Numbered from the stretch's first letter, positions 41,786 to 51,359 are shown. The stretch is DNA of 64,000 bases from Lentisphaeria bacterium (GCA_022768375.1 JALEMG010000050.1:1-64000); one strand, 5' to 3'. A program made the numbers and translations. The notes: a model not told the origin generated them from the sequence alone.

Positions 41786-43156
41786 ATGAATGCGATTACG
41801 GTCTTCTGCACCTTGTGTCTGCTGCTGGTCGGCGGCAAAATCGTCCGGCTGCTCTGTCCGTTTCTCCAGCGGCTGTACCTGCCCAGTTCCGTCATCGGCG
41901 GTCTGCTGGGACTGCTGCTTTTCAGTACCGGAACGGTCACGCTTCCGCCGGGGGTAACGACGGCGCTGAAATTGCTGCCGGGATTCCTCATCAACGTCAT
42001 TTTCGCCGCCATGTTCCTCGGCGCGGCCGCACCGAAACTGAAGGCGATCTTCCGTCTCGCCCTGCCCCAACTCTGCATGGGCCAACTGCTCGCCTGGGGA
42101 CAGTACGTCATCGGACTCGGACTTGTCGGATTTCTGCTGATCCCGCTGTTCGGGGCCAACGCCGCCATGGGCAATCTGCTGGAGATCGGCTTGGAAGGCG
42201 GCCACGGCACCGTCGGCGGCATGAGCCGGACCTTCCGGGAGTTCAACTGGGAGGACGGCATCGCGCTGGGCTACACCGTCGCCACCGTGGGCATGATCCT
42301 CGGCATCGTCGTCGGCATGGCGCTCATCAACTGGGCGCTGAGTCGGGGGTTCATCCAAAGCGTCCGTAAATTCGCCCAGCGCGGCCGGGCGGAAAAACTC
42401 GGCATCTACCCCGGGAAAAAACGGCCGCCCGCCGGAATGCAGACCGTGTTTTCCGATTCCATTGATTCCCTCGGCTGGCACATCGCAATGATCGGAACCG
42501 CCATCCTCATCGGCTTCGCCATGCTCCGGGGACTGCAGCATCTGGAAATCCTGCTGCTGCCGGAGAACCGCACCCGGCTGTTCGCCGGATTTCCGCTCTT
42601 TCCCCTCTGCATGATCGGCGGGGTGCTGCTGCAGATCGTCTTTCGCCGGTTCAAACTGGATTCCCTCATCGACCACGGCCAGATGCAGCGCATTTCCGGC
42701 GCGGCACTGGACTTCCTCGTCGCGGCGGCGGTCTCCACCATCCAGATCACGGTGGTGGCGCAAAACTGGCTGCCGCTGCTCATCCTCGTGGCGGCGGGAT
42801 TGCTCTGGAGCATCGTGCTGGTGCTGTTTCTGGCGCCGAAACTTTTTCCGACCGCGTGGTTCGAGTGCGCCATCGCGGAATTCGGGCAGGGGATGGGCGT
42901 CACCGCCACCGGTCTGATGCTGCTGCGCACCGTCGACCCGGAGAACCGCACCCCCGCCGCCGCCGCCTTCGGCTGCAAGCAACTGCTCCACGAACCGGTC
43001 ATGGGCGGGGGATTATGGACGGTTTCGGCGCTGATGCTGGTTTTCACCATCGGCTGGCTGCCGCTCTGGGGAATCTGCACGTTCATGCTGCTGGTGTGGC
43101 TCGGAATCACCGCCGCGGTCATCCGGAACCGCAGGAAAGAGTCCCGCCTCTCCTGA
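41786..43156 (+). CDS. gltS: sodium:glutamate symporter family protein
   Basis: A 456-aa polytopic protein of the ESS/GltS family, sodium-coupled uptake of glutamate or a related acid. LYLPSSVIGGLLG near the N-terminus, the re-entrant-loop motif EGGHGTVGGM and, in the second half, AEFGQGMGVTATGLMLLRTVDPE (the inverted counterpart) are the family landmarks. The stretch between the repeats is hydrophilic near residue 200 (KFAQRGRAEKLGIYPGKKR). GGAAGGAG ribosome site. Composite repeats follow the stop. Confidence 0.88.
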   Translation: MNAITVFCTLCLLLVGGKIVRLLCPFLQRLYLPSSVIGGLLGLLLFSTGTVTLPPGVTTALKLLPGFLINVIFAAMFLGAAAPKLKAIFRLALPQLCMGQLLAWGQYVIGLGLVGFLLIPLFGANAAMGNLLEIGLEGGHGTVGGMSRTFREFNWEDGIALGYTVATVGMILGIVVGMALINWALSRGFIQSVRKFAQRGRAEKLGIYPGKKRPPAGMQTVFSDSIDSLGWHIAMIGTAILIGFAMLRGLQHLEILLLPENRTRLFAGFPLFPLCMIGGVLLQIVFRRFKLDSLIDHGQMQRISGAALDFLVAAAVSTIQITVVAQNWLPLLILVAAGLLWSIVLVLFLAPKLFPTAWFECAIAEFGQGMGVTATGLMLLRTVDPENRTPAAAAFGCKQLLHEPVMGGGLWTVSALMLVFTIGWLPLWGICTFMLLVWLGITAAVIRNRRKESRLS

Positions 43157-43203
43157 AGGTTTTGCACGAAATATTGCCCGTTTCGCCCGTCAACGCCGGC
43201 AGT

Positions 43204-43532
43204 TGCCTCCCGCTTCCGCCGTCGCCGAGGCTATGGCGGACAGGCAACGCCGCACCTTTCTTTGGTTACTTTCTTTTGTGAAAGAAAGTAACGCTGTCGC
43301 CTTTTCTTGTCTTACTTCTTTTCCCGCAAGAGCGGCAACGTGCCGCCGCAAGATAACGGCCCGGCTCCGTTGTCGCCGGTCCGGTTTGCATTCCCCGCGT
43401 TTTCTTTGGTTACTTTCTTTTGCGAAAGAAAGTAACGTAGTCGCCTTTTCTTGTCTTACTTCTTTTCCCGCGAGAAAAGAAGTAAGACGCTGGACCACGT
43501 CCGGGCAGCACCCGGTGGCAGATTTTTTTTAT
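43204..43532 (-). repeat. composite of two partial copies of the miniature element (copy C)
   Basis: In reverse orientation, a partial unit (about 43204-43330: CCGCTTCCGCCGTCGCC, then the GTTACTTTCTTTTG hairpin and half of the CTTACTTC palindrome) is followed by unrelated sequence and a second partial unit (about 43408-43532: GTTACTTTC hairpin, complete CTTACTTCTTTTC palindrome, CAGCACCCGG hairpin). Neither retains a clear terminal repeat. The rest of 43157-43545 contains no gene; open frames here are translations of the repeat. Confidence 0.75.
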
Positions 43533-43545
43533 TTTTCGGGTATTT

Positions 43546-44232
43546 TCAGTACCCGCCGGCAATGCGGATTCCGGTCAAAGTGAACGTCTCATCCGCCGGC
43601 GTCGCCTGCGGGAACTCCCCGGCAAAATACGCCGCGTCACCGCCGGTCAGCACCACGCTGCGCAGCGGCATCGTCCGGTTCACCTGCGCCAGAAACTCCC
43701 GGATCATCCCGACCATGCCGCGATCGACGCCGAAATCAATGGCTTCCGCCGTGTTGCGCCCGGGAATTTCCGGCAGTCGCTTCGCCAGCGGCGTCTCCGG
43801 CAACTGCGCCGTTCCCGCGTGCAGGACCCGCCGCATCAGACGCCGCCCCGGAGCGATCGCTCCGCCCCGGAACCGGAACTTTTCATCCACGACCTCCAGC
43901 GTCAGCGCCGTGCCGCAGTCGATCACCGCCCCCGGCAGCGGAAACAGCGCCGCCAGCGCCACCGCGTTGGCCACCCGGTCCGCACCCAGCGTCGAACCGT
44001 CCACCGCGGAAAAATCCACCCTCGAACGCTGTTCCAGCGCCGAAATGAAGAACACCTCCCGTCCGCGCAGCCGGTCCCTCACCTCCGGACAGACACAGGC
44101 CGCCACCTGCGGCAGCCGGGTTCCCGTACCGAAGAAATCCGCGGTCGCCACCCGGCGCAGTCCGCGGATCCCGGTCCCGTCCCATTCGGCGATGCGGGTA
44201 AAACTGTTGCCGATATCCAGTAATTCAACCAT
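43546..44232 (-). CDS. coaX: type III pantothenate kinase
   Basis: A 228-aa ASKHA-fold kinase, first step of CoA synthesis. Phosphate-1 motif LLDIGNSFTRIAEW at the N-terminus; GADRVANAVAL binds pantothenate; phosphate-2 motif VIDCGTALTLEVVD; adenosine motif VVLTGGDAAYFAG. The conserved aspartates of type III enzymes (D6, D104-like) are present. It lies directly after the composite repeat on one side, with pilC 30 bases upstream on the other. Confidence 0.93.
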   Translation of the reverse strand: MVELLDIGNSFTRIAEWDGTGIRGLRRVATADFFGTGTRLPQVAACVCPEVRDRLRGREVFFISALEQRSRVDFSAVDGSTLGADRVANAVALAALFPLPGAVIDCGTALTLEVVDEKFRFRGGAIAPGRRLMRRVLHAGTAQLPETPLAKRLPEIPGRNTAEAIDFGVDRGMVGMIREFLAQVNRTMPLRSVVLTGGDAAYFAGEFPQATPADETFTLTGIRIAGGY

Positions 44233-44262
44233 GTTTCAGCCTTGCCGAAGCCGCTCCGGGAA

Positions 44263-45510
44263 CTAACCCGACATCTTCTCGATGATCTTGGTCAGCGGCA
44301 GGAACAGCGCGATCACGATCGTACCGACGATCCCCGCCAGACCGACGATCATCAGCGGTTCGATCAGCGAAGTCAGGGCGCTCACGGAGTTGTCGACCTC
44401 CTCCTCGTAAGTGTCGGCGATCTTGTCCAGCATTTCGGGCAGTTTTCCGGTCTCCTCGCCGACCTCCACCATGCTGATCACCATTTCCGGAAAAATCTTG
44501 GTCCGGCTCAGGGGCACCGCGATGCCTTCGCCTTCCTTGACCGCGCCGTACACCTCCTGCACCGCGCTGGCGACCACATCGTTGCCGCTGGTCTCCTTGA
44601 CAATGGCCAGCGCGTTCAGCACCGGCACACCGGAACTCATCAGCGTGCCGAGCGTCCGGCTGAACCGGGAAATCGCCGTCTTGGCGATGATGGGGCCGAA
44701 AAGCGGCATGTTGTACTTGCACCAGTCCACCCCCCATTTGCCGGCGGGGATCATCACGATCACCTTATAGAGAATGATGACCGCCACGATGCCGATGATG
44801 TAGAAATACCAGTTGTGGATCAGCGTATCGCTGACCGAGATCAGAAATTCGGTGATCCCGGGCAGTTTCTCCTTCTCGCCCAGCAAGTCCTTGAAGATCT
44901 TGCGGAAGTTCGGCACGATGAACACCATCAATCCCACCACCGCCAGCAGCGAAATGCTCAGGATCACGATCGGGTAGATCAGCGCCGACTTGACTTTGCC
45001 GGCGATCCGGGCCGCCTTTTCCATGAATCCGGCCAGACGGTCCAGAATGACCTCCATGGCGCCGGAAGCCTCCCCGGCGCGCACCATATTCAGATAGAGT
45101 TTGTCAAAGGACTTCGGACTCTGCGACAGCGCTTCGGCGAATGTCGCGCCGCCCTCCACGATGTCGGACGTCTTGCCCAGCACCCCGCGCACCGCCGGAT
45201 TTTTCGCCTGCTTCTCCAGCGTCCGCAGCGACCGGATCAGCGGCAGTCCCGCGCTGAGCAGGATCGCCAACTGCCGGGTGACGATGGTCAGGTCCTTGCG
45301 CCCGATGACCATGGGACCGAGGTTGATGTTGAGACCGCCCCCTTTGGCTTTGGCCCGGACTTTTTTCATGTCGACCGCCACCCGGATCGAAGTCACGTAG
45401 AGGTTTTTTCCCCTGAGTTCCGCGGCGGCGGCCTCCTCGCTGACGGCATTGATCTTGCCCTTGCGCTCCTTGCCGTTGCCGTCCATCGCGGTGTATTGAT
45501 ATTGCGGCAT
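44263..45510 (-). CDS. pilC: type II secretion / type IV pilus inner-membrane protein (PilC/GspF)
   Basis: A 415-aa platform protein of pilus or type II secretion machinery. Two GspF repeats: the first includes FTRQLA-like TIVTRQLAILLSAGLPL and GATFAEALSQSPKSFDKLYLNMVRAGEASG; the second AISRFSRTLGTLMSSGVPVLNALAIV and MVISMVEVGEETGKLPEMLDKIADTYE. Three hydrophobic helices are expected. The N-terminal YTAMDGNGKERKGKI segment is typical. It is last in the cluster pilB-pilB-pilC. Confidence 0.93.
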   Translation of the reverse strand: MPQYQYTAMDGNGKERKGKINAVSEEAAAAELRGKNLYVTSIRVAVDMKKVRAKAKGGGLNINLGPMVIGRKDLTIVTRQLAILLSAGLPLIRSLRTLEKQAKNPAVRGVLGKTSDIVEGGATFAEALSQSPKSFDKLYLNMVRAGEASGAMEVILDRLAGFMEKAARIAGKVKSALIYPIVILSISLLAVVGLMVFIVPNFRKIFKDLLGEKEKLPGITEFLISVSDTLIHNWYFYIIGIVAVIILYKVIVMIPAGKWGVDWCKYNMPLFGPIIAKTAISRFSRTLGTLMSSGVPVLNALAIVKETSGNDVVASAVQEVYGAVKEGEGIAVPLSRTKIFPEMVISMVEVGEETGKLPEMLDKIADTYEEEVDNSVSALTSLIEPLMIVGLAGIVGTIVIALFLPLTKIIEKMSG

Positions 45511-45558
45511 CCTGTCTTCTCCTGATCTTTGCCGGAGCCCCCCGTCCCCGGTCGGTTT

Positions 45559-47247
45559 TTATGTGTAACGCACGACCTCGTCCACCGTGGTCTCGCCGTT
45601 GTAAATGGCCAGCAGTCCGTCATCGCGCAGCGTCCGCATACCGAACTCGCACGCCTTGTCCCGCAGGATATTCGCCGGAGTGCTGTCGGCGATCATGTCC
45701 CGCAACTCCTCGTTGATGACCATTAACTCCGTCAGCGCCTTGCGGCCCTTGTACCCGGTGTTGTTGCACAGTTCGCACCCCCGGCCGTAGCAGAACTTGC
45801 GTTCTCCGACCTGCGCCCGCTCCAGATTCAGCCGGTCCAGATCGTCGTCCGTAGGCGTGTAATACGTTTTGCACTGGGGGCAGACCCGGCGGATCAGCCG
45901 CTGTCCCAGCACCCCCGCCAGCGACGATGCGATGAGGAACGGTTCGACCCCCATATCCATCAGCCGCGTCACGGTGCTCGCCGCGTCGTTGGTGTGCAGC
46001 GTACTGAACACGAAGTGTCCGGTCAGCGACGCTTCAATGGCAATCTGGGCGGTTTCGAAGTCGCGGATCTCCCCGACGAGGATCCGGTCCGGGTCCTGAC
46101 GCAGAAACGCCCGCAGCGCCTTTTGAAAAGTCATGCCCACCGCGTCGTTGATGGGGCACTGCACCAGTCCGGCGATATCGTACTCCACCGGGTCCTCGGC
46201 GGTGAGGATCTTGTCCTCGATCTTGTTGATCTCGCTCAACGCGGAATACAGCGTGGTGGTCTTGCCCGAACCGGTCGGCCCGGTGACCAGCAGAATGCCG
46301 TTGGGCAGGTGGATCATGTCCCGCAACTTGTCCAGCACGTCCTGACCGATGCCGAGGGCGTCCAGTTCCAGATTGACCACCGAACGGTCCAGCACGCGGA
46401 GCACCACGGATTCGCCGTGACTGGTGGGAAGACAGGAAACGCGGAGGTCCACCGGACGGCCGTTGTACTTCAACTGAATGCGCCCGTCCTGCGGGCGGCG
46501 GCGCTCGGAAATATTCAGCCCGGAAATGATCTTGATCCGGCTGATGACCGGGGTCGCCAGACTCCGGGGCGGCTCGGGCATCTCGTACAGCGCGCCGTCC
46601 ACCCGGTAGCGGATGCGGAAGTTCTTCTCGAACGGCTCGAAGTGGATGTCCGACGCCTTGTCCTTGATCGCCTGATGGATGACCACGTCCACGAATTTGA
46701 TGATCGGCATCTCGTTGGCCTTGTCCTCATCCGGTTCGTCTTCGTCGGAAATCTCGATGGTGCCCATCTCCGCGATGATGTCGTTGACCGAATCCTCCTG
46801 CTCCGGGTAGTAACGGTCCAGTTCGCTCTCGAACTGATCCGGGTCGCAGACCACCGGCAGCACATCCTTGCCCAGGATGAACCGCAGCGCCTCCACCGTC
46901 TGGTAATCCAGCGGCCGGCGCATGGCCAGGTGCACGCAATCCCCATCCTGCGCCACCGGAATGACGCCGTTGCTGCGGGCGGTATTCACGTCGAAAAGGT
47001 TGACCAGATCCCGGGGCAGGTCCACCGCCCGGGGATTCCACACGTAGGAGCCGAGACTCTCCGCCATGAGACCGAGCATGTCGGCGCGGGTGAACAATCC
47101 GTAGTTCTCGATGACCTCCATCGCCGGTTTGCCGGAACTCTCGCACTCCTCGGCCACCTCCTGCAGATGGGATGCCAGCGCCGGATTTCCCTCCGCCCGC
47201 TCGCCGCGGAGCAGGTCGATGAGCGCGGAACTCTGAATATCCAACAT
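45559..47247 (-). CDS. pilB: type IV pilus / type II secretion assembly ATPase (PilB/GspE), paralogue 1
   Basis: A 562-aa AAA-type secretion ATPase. N-terminal GspE-N (MshEN-like) domain about 1-160, then the catalytic core: SDIHFEPFEKNFRIRYRVDG, Walker A GPTGSGKTTTLYS, Asp box TAEDPVEYDI, Walker B ILVGEIRDFETAQ and His box STLHTNDAAST. A tetracysteine zinc motif CPQC...CELC near the C-terminus is typical of PilB/GspE. It powers extension of a pilus or pseudopilus. It is followed by pilC and preceded by a second PilB-like gene after 19 bases. Confidence 0.93.
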   Translation of the reverse strand: MLDIQSSALIDLLRGERAEGNPALASHLQEVAEECESSGKPAMEVIENYGLFTRADMLGLMAESLGSYVWNPRAVDLPRDLVNLFDVNTARSNGVIPVAQDGDCVHLAMRRPLDYQTVEALRFILGKDVLPVVCDPDQFESELDRYYPEQEDSVNDIIAEMGTIEISDEDEPDEDKANEMPIIKFVDVVIHQAIKDKASDIHFEPFEKNFRIRYRVDGALYEMPEPPRSLATPVISRIKIISGLNISERRRPQDGRIQLKYNGRPVDLRVSCLPTSHGESVVLRVLDRSVVNLELDALGIGQDVLDKLRDMIHLPNGILLVTGPTGSGKTTTLYSALSEINKIEDKILTAEDPVEYDIAGLVQCPINDAVGMTFQKALRAFLRQDPDRILVGEIRDFETAQIAIEASLTGHFVFSTLHTNDAASTVTRLMDMGVEPFLIASSLAGVLGQRLIRRVCPQCKTYYTPTDDDLDRLNLERAQVGERKFCYGRGCELCNNTGYKGRKALTELMVINEELRDMIADSTPANILRDKACEFGMRTLRDDGLLAIYNGETTVDEVVRYT

Positions 47248-47266
47248 TTTATCGCAATCCTCCCGG

Positions 47267-48979
47267 TTAATCCTCGTCGCGCAGGGTCACGAAAATGACC
47301 TCCTCCAGCGTGGAAATACCCGCTTCCGCCTTACGGATGGCATCGTCGCGCAGACTCCGCATCCCGTTGCGGCGGGCGAAATTGCGCAATGTGCCGCTGG
47401 TCTCGTTGGAGAAGATCAACTGCGCGATCTCCTCGGTGATGAGAAATATCTCATAGATCCCGACCCGGCCCTTGTACCCGGTGTAGCCGCAGTGCCGGCA
47501 GCCTTTCCCCTTCACGAACTGGTGATTGGCCAGATATTCGTCGGTGAGCCCGAGTATCCGCTTCTCCGCCGCCGTGGGGGTGTAGGGTTCGGCGCACTCT
47601 TTGCAGACCCGGCGCAGCAGCCGCTGGGCCATCACCGCCCGCAGCGCGGTGGCTACCAGAAACGGCTTCACGCCCATATCCACCAGACGGGTCACGGCGC
47701 CGGGCGCGTCATTGGTGTGCAGTGTGCTGAACACCAGGTGACCGGTCAACGCGGCGTTGATGGCGATCTCGGCGGTCTCCAGATCGCGGATCTCACCGAC
47801 CATGATGATGTTGGGGGCCTGCCGGAGCATGCTTCGCAGCGCGGCGGCGAACGTCATGTCCACGTGCCGGTCCACCTGCACCTGATTGATACCCGGCAAC
47901 TGGTATTCGATGGGGTCCTCCACCGTGATGAGTTTGCGCGCCGTGGTGTTGATGGTGTTCAGAAACGCGTACAGCGAAGTGGTCTTGCCCGAACCGGTCG
48001 GCCCGGTGACCAGAAAGATCCCGTCCGGATAGTTGATGATCTTGGTGACCAGTTCCAGATCGTCCGCGTAGAACCCCAGCCGGGGGATGTCCAACTGGAT
48101 GCTGCTCTTGTCCAGAATACGCATGACGATGCTCTCGCCGAACACGGTGGGGATGGAGGAAACGCGGAGATCCAGATCCTTGTCGCCGACGGTGATCTGG
48201 ATGCGTCCGTCCTGCGGGATCCGTTTCTCGGTGATGTCCAGATGGGCCATGATCTTGACCCGGCTGGTGAAGTTCGCCTGCAGATATTTCGGCGGACCGT
48301 CCACTTCGCGCAGCGCGCCGTCGATCCGGTAGCGGACCCGGTAGCGTTTCTCCATCGGTTCGAGGTGGATATCCGAAGCCCGCATCTTGTACGCGTCGAT
48401 GATAAGTTTGGAGACCAGCCGGATGATGGGGGCGTTGTCATCGTCGTCCATCGTATTGGCGGCGTCGGCGTCGGCGCTCTCAATGACCATTTCGGCGGCG
48501 CTCATATCGACATCCTTAGCAATACTGCCGGACTCCTCCTCCGCCTCGGGATAATAACGGTCCAGCGCCGCGATGATCTCCGCTTCCGGAGCGATCACCG
48601 CATCCACATCGCCGCCCAGCAGGTAGCGCAGCGTATCCAGTTTCTCCACGTCGGTGGGATCGGACATCGCCACGGTGAGCAGCATATCTTCTTTGGAAAC
48701 CGGCACGACCTGATAGTAACGGGCGTAGTCGGGGCTGATCGCGTCGATCACTTCCGGCGGGATGTCGTAATCCGCGATGGACATCATCTCCATACCGTAC
48801 TGCTGGGCGAGCATGGAGAGCATCGCTTCATAATCCACGGCGCCGGATTTCACCAGTTCCCCCACGACGTCGCCGCTGCCGGAATCCATGGCGGCATTCC
48901 GGGCCTCGGTGATCTGGGATTCGGAGACCATACCCTGTTCGGACAGCAGTTTCAGGACAAATTCAGAATCTTTTATCAA
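47267..48979 (-). CDS. type IV pilus / type II secretion assembly ATPase (PilB/GspE), paralogue 2
   Basis: A 570-aa ATPase closely resembling its neighbour. N-terminal GspE-N domain; SDIHLEPMEKRYRVRYRIDG; Walker A GPTGSGKTTSLYA; TVEDPIEYQL; Walker B IIMVGEIRDLETAEI; STLHTNDAPGA; zinc motif CKEC...CRHC. The acidic stretch before the core (ESADADAANTMDDDD) is a variable linker. I chose TTG at 48979 because the -10 element (49046-49051) places transcription start at or after the upstream ATG (49042), which would add 21 residues. Two adjacent PilB-like ATPases suggest two extension systems or a specialised partner. Confidence 0.85.
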   Translation of the reverse strand: MIKDSEFVLKLLSEQGMVSESQITEARNAAMDSGSGDVVGELVKSGAVDYEAMLSMLAQQYGMEMMSIADYDIPPEVIDAISPDYARYYQVVPVSKEDMLLTVAMSDPTDVEKLDTLRYLLGGDVDAVIAPEAEIIAALDRYYPEAEEESGSIAKDVDMSAAEMVIESADADAANTMDDDDNAPIIRLVSKLIIDAYKMRASDIHLEPMEKRYRVRYRIDGALREVDGPPKYLQANFTSRVKIMAHLDITEKRIPQDGRIQITVGDKDLDLRVSSIPTVFGESIVMRILDKSSIQLDIPRLGFYADDLELVTKIINYPDGIFLVTGPTGSGKTTSLYAFLNTINTTARKLITVEDPIEYQLPGINQVQVDRHVDMTFAAALRSMLRQAPNIIMVGEIRDLETAEIAINAALTGHLVFSTLHTNDAPGAVTRLVDMGVKPFLVATALRAVMAQRLLRRVCKECAEPYTPTAAEKRILGLTDEYLANHQFVKGKGCRHCGYTGYKGRVGIYEIFLITEEIAQLIFSNETSGTLRNFARRNGMRSLRDDAIRKAEAGISTLEEVIFVTLRDED

Positions 48980-49045
48980 TCTCGCACCCCACGTTTCACG
49001 GGTTCCCGCCGCTCCGATCCCGGTACGGCATACAACATGCATGAC

Positions 49046-49074
49046 AAATTAATCCCATTCCGCCGCTTTGTCAA
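49046..49074 (-). promoter_or_regulatory. promoter of the pilB-pilB-pilC cluster
   Basis: Minus strand TTGACA (49074-49069), 17 bp, TAATTT (49051-49046). It overlaps the 3' end of thiI. Confidence 0.5.
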
Positions 49075-50270
49075 GCGTCAAAAGCAATATCCTCGACAAT
49101 TTTTTCCAGAATTCGAGCATATTCGGGGATTTTGGCTTCCTCCCTGAGCGCCAGATCCACCGGAACGCCGGTGGCCGGACTGGACGGCGCGAACACCGTG
49201 CAACTGTCCGGCACCTGCACACTGGACAGTTTCATGGTGCCGATCCTTTCCGCCACGGCGATGGTCTCCAGTTTGTCCGTTCCGACCAGCGGACGGAGCA
49301 CCAGCATATCCACCGCGCGGTTGATGGTGTCCATGTTGGCCACGGTCTGACTGGCCACCTGTCCCAGCGCTTCGCCGGTGACCAGCGCCTTGCAGTCTTC
49401 TCTGCGGGCGACGGTCTCGGCGATGCGGAACATGGCCCGGCGGTAAAGTACGGTGCGCATCCGCTCGACGCAGTTATCCCGCACCGCCTTCTGGAACTCC
49501 GCCAGATTGACGATGAACAGCCGCCCGTGCCGCTGGAAGCGGTTGAGGACCTTCACCAGTCCCCGCACCTTGTCCACCGTTTCCGGCGGCGTGTAGGGCG
49601 CGCTGTGAAAGGTGATGAAGTCGGTGGGCGAACCGCGCTTCATGATCTGCCATGCCGCCACGGGGGAATCAATGCCGCCGGAAAGCAGCGTCAGCACCCG
49701 GGGATTGCTCCCCACCGGCAGTCCGCCGGGGCCCCGGAAAATGTCGAAATAGATCAGCGAAAATTCGTCGCGCACCTCCACGCCCAGCGTGATGTCCGCT
49801 TCGTCCAGATCAATGTCGAAAGCGCGGTCGCCCAGCCGCTCCGCCAGCGCGGTGACGAGGTCGATCTCCATCTCTTTGGACGTGAGCGGGAAGCGCTTGT
49901 TGCTCCGCCGGGCCCGCACCCGGAAGCGGGGATGCCCGACGGAACAGCCGGAGAAAACCGCCGCCGCCATGTCCAGCGCGGCGGTGCGGATGGCATCCAT
50001 GTCCACCGGCAGCCGCCGCGCGGGGGAAAAGGATTCCAGCCCGAATACGTCCTTCAGCGCGGCGAGGATCGTCTCCAGTGCGGCGGGAGCGAAATCCTCC
50101 GCCGCTTCCGGTTCGATCCACACCCGTCCCCGGACGCGCCGCACCCGGCAGGGGAAGTCCGCCGCGCGGACGGCGTGCTTGATATTGTCCACCAGACACT
50201 TCTCGAACATGCCGCGGTTGTTGCCTTTGGTGGCGATCTCATGATAGCGGCAAATCACACAGTTGTACAT
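49071..50270 (-). CDS. thiI: tRNA uracil 4-sulfurtransferase ThiI
   Basis: A 399-aa enzyme that forms 4-thiouridine in tRNA and can supply sulfur for thiamine. N-terminal ferredoxin-like/THUMP region (about 1-165), PP-loop LLSGGIDSPVAAWQIMKRG for ATP activation, and the AANH-domain segments VTGEALGQVASQT and MDTINRAVDMLVLRPLVG. The C-terminal rhodanese domain of the E. coli enzyme is absent, the common short form. Confidence 0.95.
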   Translation of the reverse strand: MYNCVICRYHEIATKGNNRGMFEKCLVDNIKHAVRAADFPCRVRRVRGRVWIEPEAAEDFAPAALETILAALKDVFGLESFSPARRLPVDMDAIRTAALDMAAAVFSGCSVGHPRFRVRARRSNKRFPLTSKEMEIDLVTALAERLGDRAFDIDLDEADITLGVEVRDEFSLIYFDIFRGPGGLPVGSNPRVLTLLSGGIDSPVAAWQIMKRGSPTDFITFHSAPYTPPETVDKVRGLVKVLNRFQRHGRLFIVNLAEFQKAVRDNCVERMRTVLYRRAMFRIAETVARREDCKALVTGEALGQVASQTVANMDTINRAVDMLVLRPLVGTDKLETIAVAERIGTMKLSSVQVPDSCTVFAPSSPATGVPVDLALREEAKIPEYARILEKIVEDIAFDA

Positions 50271-50361
50271 ACGAAACCTCTCTCCCGGAACCCGCTTCTC
50301 TTCTCAAAGGGAAGCGTGATTTTATCAGTTCAACAGATCCCTGCTGCCCAGGGCTCTGTGT

Positions 50362-51282
50362 TCAGCGTCCCTTCGCCGCGATGTAAGCGTCGATGGTCTG
50401 GCGCAGGGCTTCGGAGAAGGTGTGGGAGGGAACAAACCCGGTGGCTTTCAACTTGTCCACCGCCGCCATGGAGTGCTTCACGTCCCCCGCCCGTTCCGGC
50501 AGGTGGATGATTTTGGACTTGGAATCGGTGAGCCGGACGATCTCCGCGGCCAGATCGTTGATGGTGATGCGGCCGCCGTAGGCGATATTGTGGACGCCGG
50601 TGAAGTCGTGCGTCGCAAAGAAGGCGTTCGCCGCCACCACGTCCTTGACGAAAACAAAATCCCTCGTCTGCTCGCCGTCGCCGAAAATGGTGATGTCGGC
50701 GTTGTTCAGCGCCTTCTCAATGAAGATCGGCACGGCGGCGGCATAGGCGCTGTGGGGGTCCTGCCGGGGGCCGAAGACGTTGAAGTAACGCAGACACGCC
50801 GTTTGAAGCCGCCCTTCGCGGGTGAACATGCCGCAGTAGTATTCGCCGTCCAGTTTGGTGACCGCGTAGGGACTTTTGGGTTCGGGGAACATGGTTTCGA
50901 CTTTCGGCACCACCGGATTGTCGCCGTAGATGGCGGCGGAGGTACTGAAACAGAGTTTTTTCACCCCGGCGGCGGCGGCGGCTTCCAGCACGTTGATCAT
51001 GCCGAGGCAGTTGATGTCGATGCATTCGGAGATCTTGGTCATGGATTCCGGCACGCTGATCATCGCCGCCAGGTGAAAAACGTAGTCGACCCCTTTCATC
51101 GCCCGGTCGACGACGGCGCGGTCGCGGATGTCGCCCTCGATGAACTCCGCGTCGAAACCGTCCAGATTTTTCCGGTAGCCGCTGCGCAGACTGTCCAGCA
51201 CCCGCACTTCCGCCTTGCCCTGAAAATGTTCCACGATGTGACTGCCGATGAACCCGGCGCCGCCGGTAACCAGAATCCGCAT
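50362..51282 (-). CDS. NAD-dependent sugar-nucleotide epimerase/dehydratase
   Basis: A 306-aa extended SDR. NAD loop VTGGAGFIGSH (residues 5-15), D in the second strand, and the catalytic Y-x-x-x-K in SPYAVTKLDGEYYC, with the serine loop CFSTSAAIYGDN. Closest in layout to UDP-glucose 4-epimerase-like enzymes that act on UDP-GlcNAc or UDP-glucuronate for surface polysaccharide. The exact substrate is not determinable. It stands alone with its own promoter, between thiI and the LRR pair. Confidence 0.88.
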   Translation of the reverse strand: MRILVTGGAGFIGSHIVEHFQGKAEVRVLDSLRSGYRKNLDGFDAEFIEGDIRDRAVVDRAMKGVDYVFHLAAMISVPESMTKISECIDINCLGMINVLEAAAAAGVKKLCFSTSAAIYGDNPVVPKVETMFPEPKSPYAVTKLDGEYYCGMFTREGRLQTACLRYFNVFGPRQDPHSAYAAAVPIFIEKALNNADITIFGDGEQTRDFVFVKDVVAANAFFATHDFTGVHNIAYGGRITINDLAAEIVRLTDSKSKIIHLPERAGDVKHSMAAVDKLKATGFVPSHTFSEALRQTIDAYIAAKGR

Positions 51283-51329
51283 TTGTTCCGCCCTTTCCTC
51301 ATAAGTGAAGCGAATGTTTCATTACGGAT

Positions 51330-51359
51330 AATATAGCACCGCATGCCCGGTTCGCGCAA
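51330..51359 (-). promoter_or_regulatory. promoter of the epimerase gene
   Basis: Minus strand TTGCGC (51359-51354), 18 bp, TATATT (51335-51330). Confidence 0.45.

Noticed and set aside
43190-43498. Small frames in the gltS-coaX gap (sequences such as LLSFAKESNQRK)
   Set aside because: They translate the palindromic repeats; similar sequence occurs in every copy and both strands.
43536-43556. coaX stop region read as a terminal repeat of the element (GTACTGAAAA)
   Set aside because: Only about nine bases agree with the element end and they are explained by the coaX coding sequence and a short CGGGTA/TACCCG hairpin.
50345-50361. GGCTCTGTG near the epimerase stop as another element end
   Set aside because: Match is eight to nine bases only, with no internal element sequence beside it.
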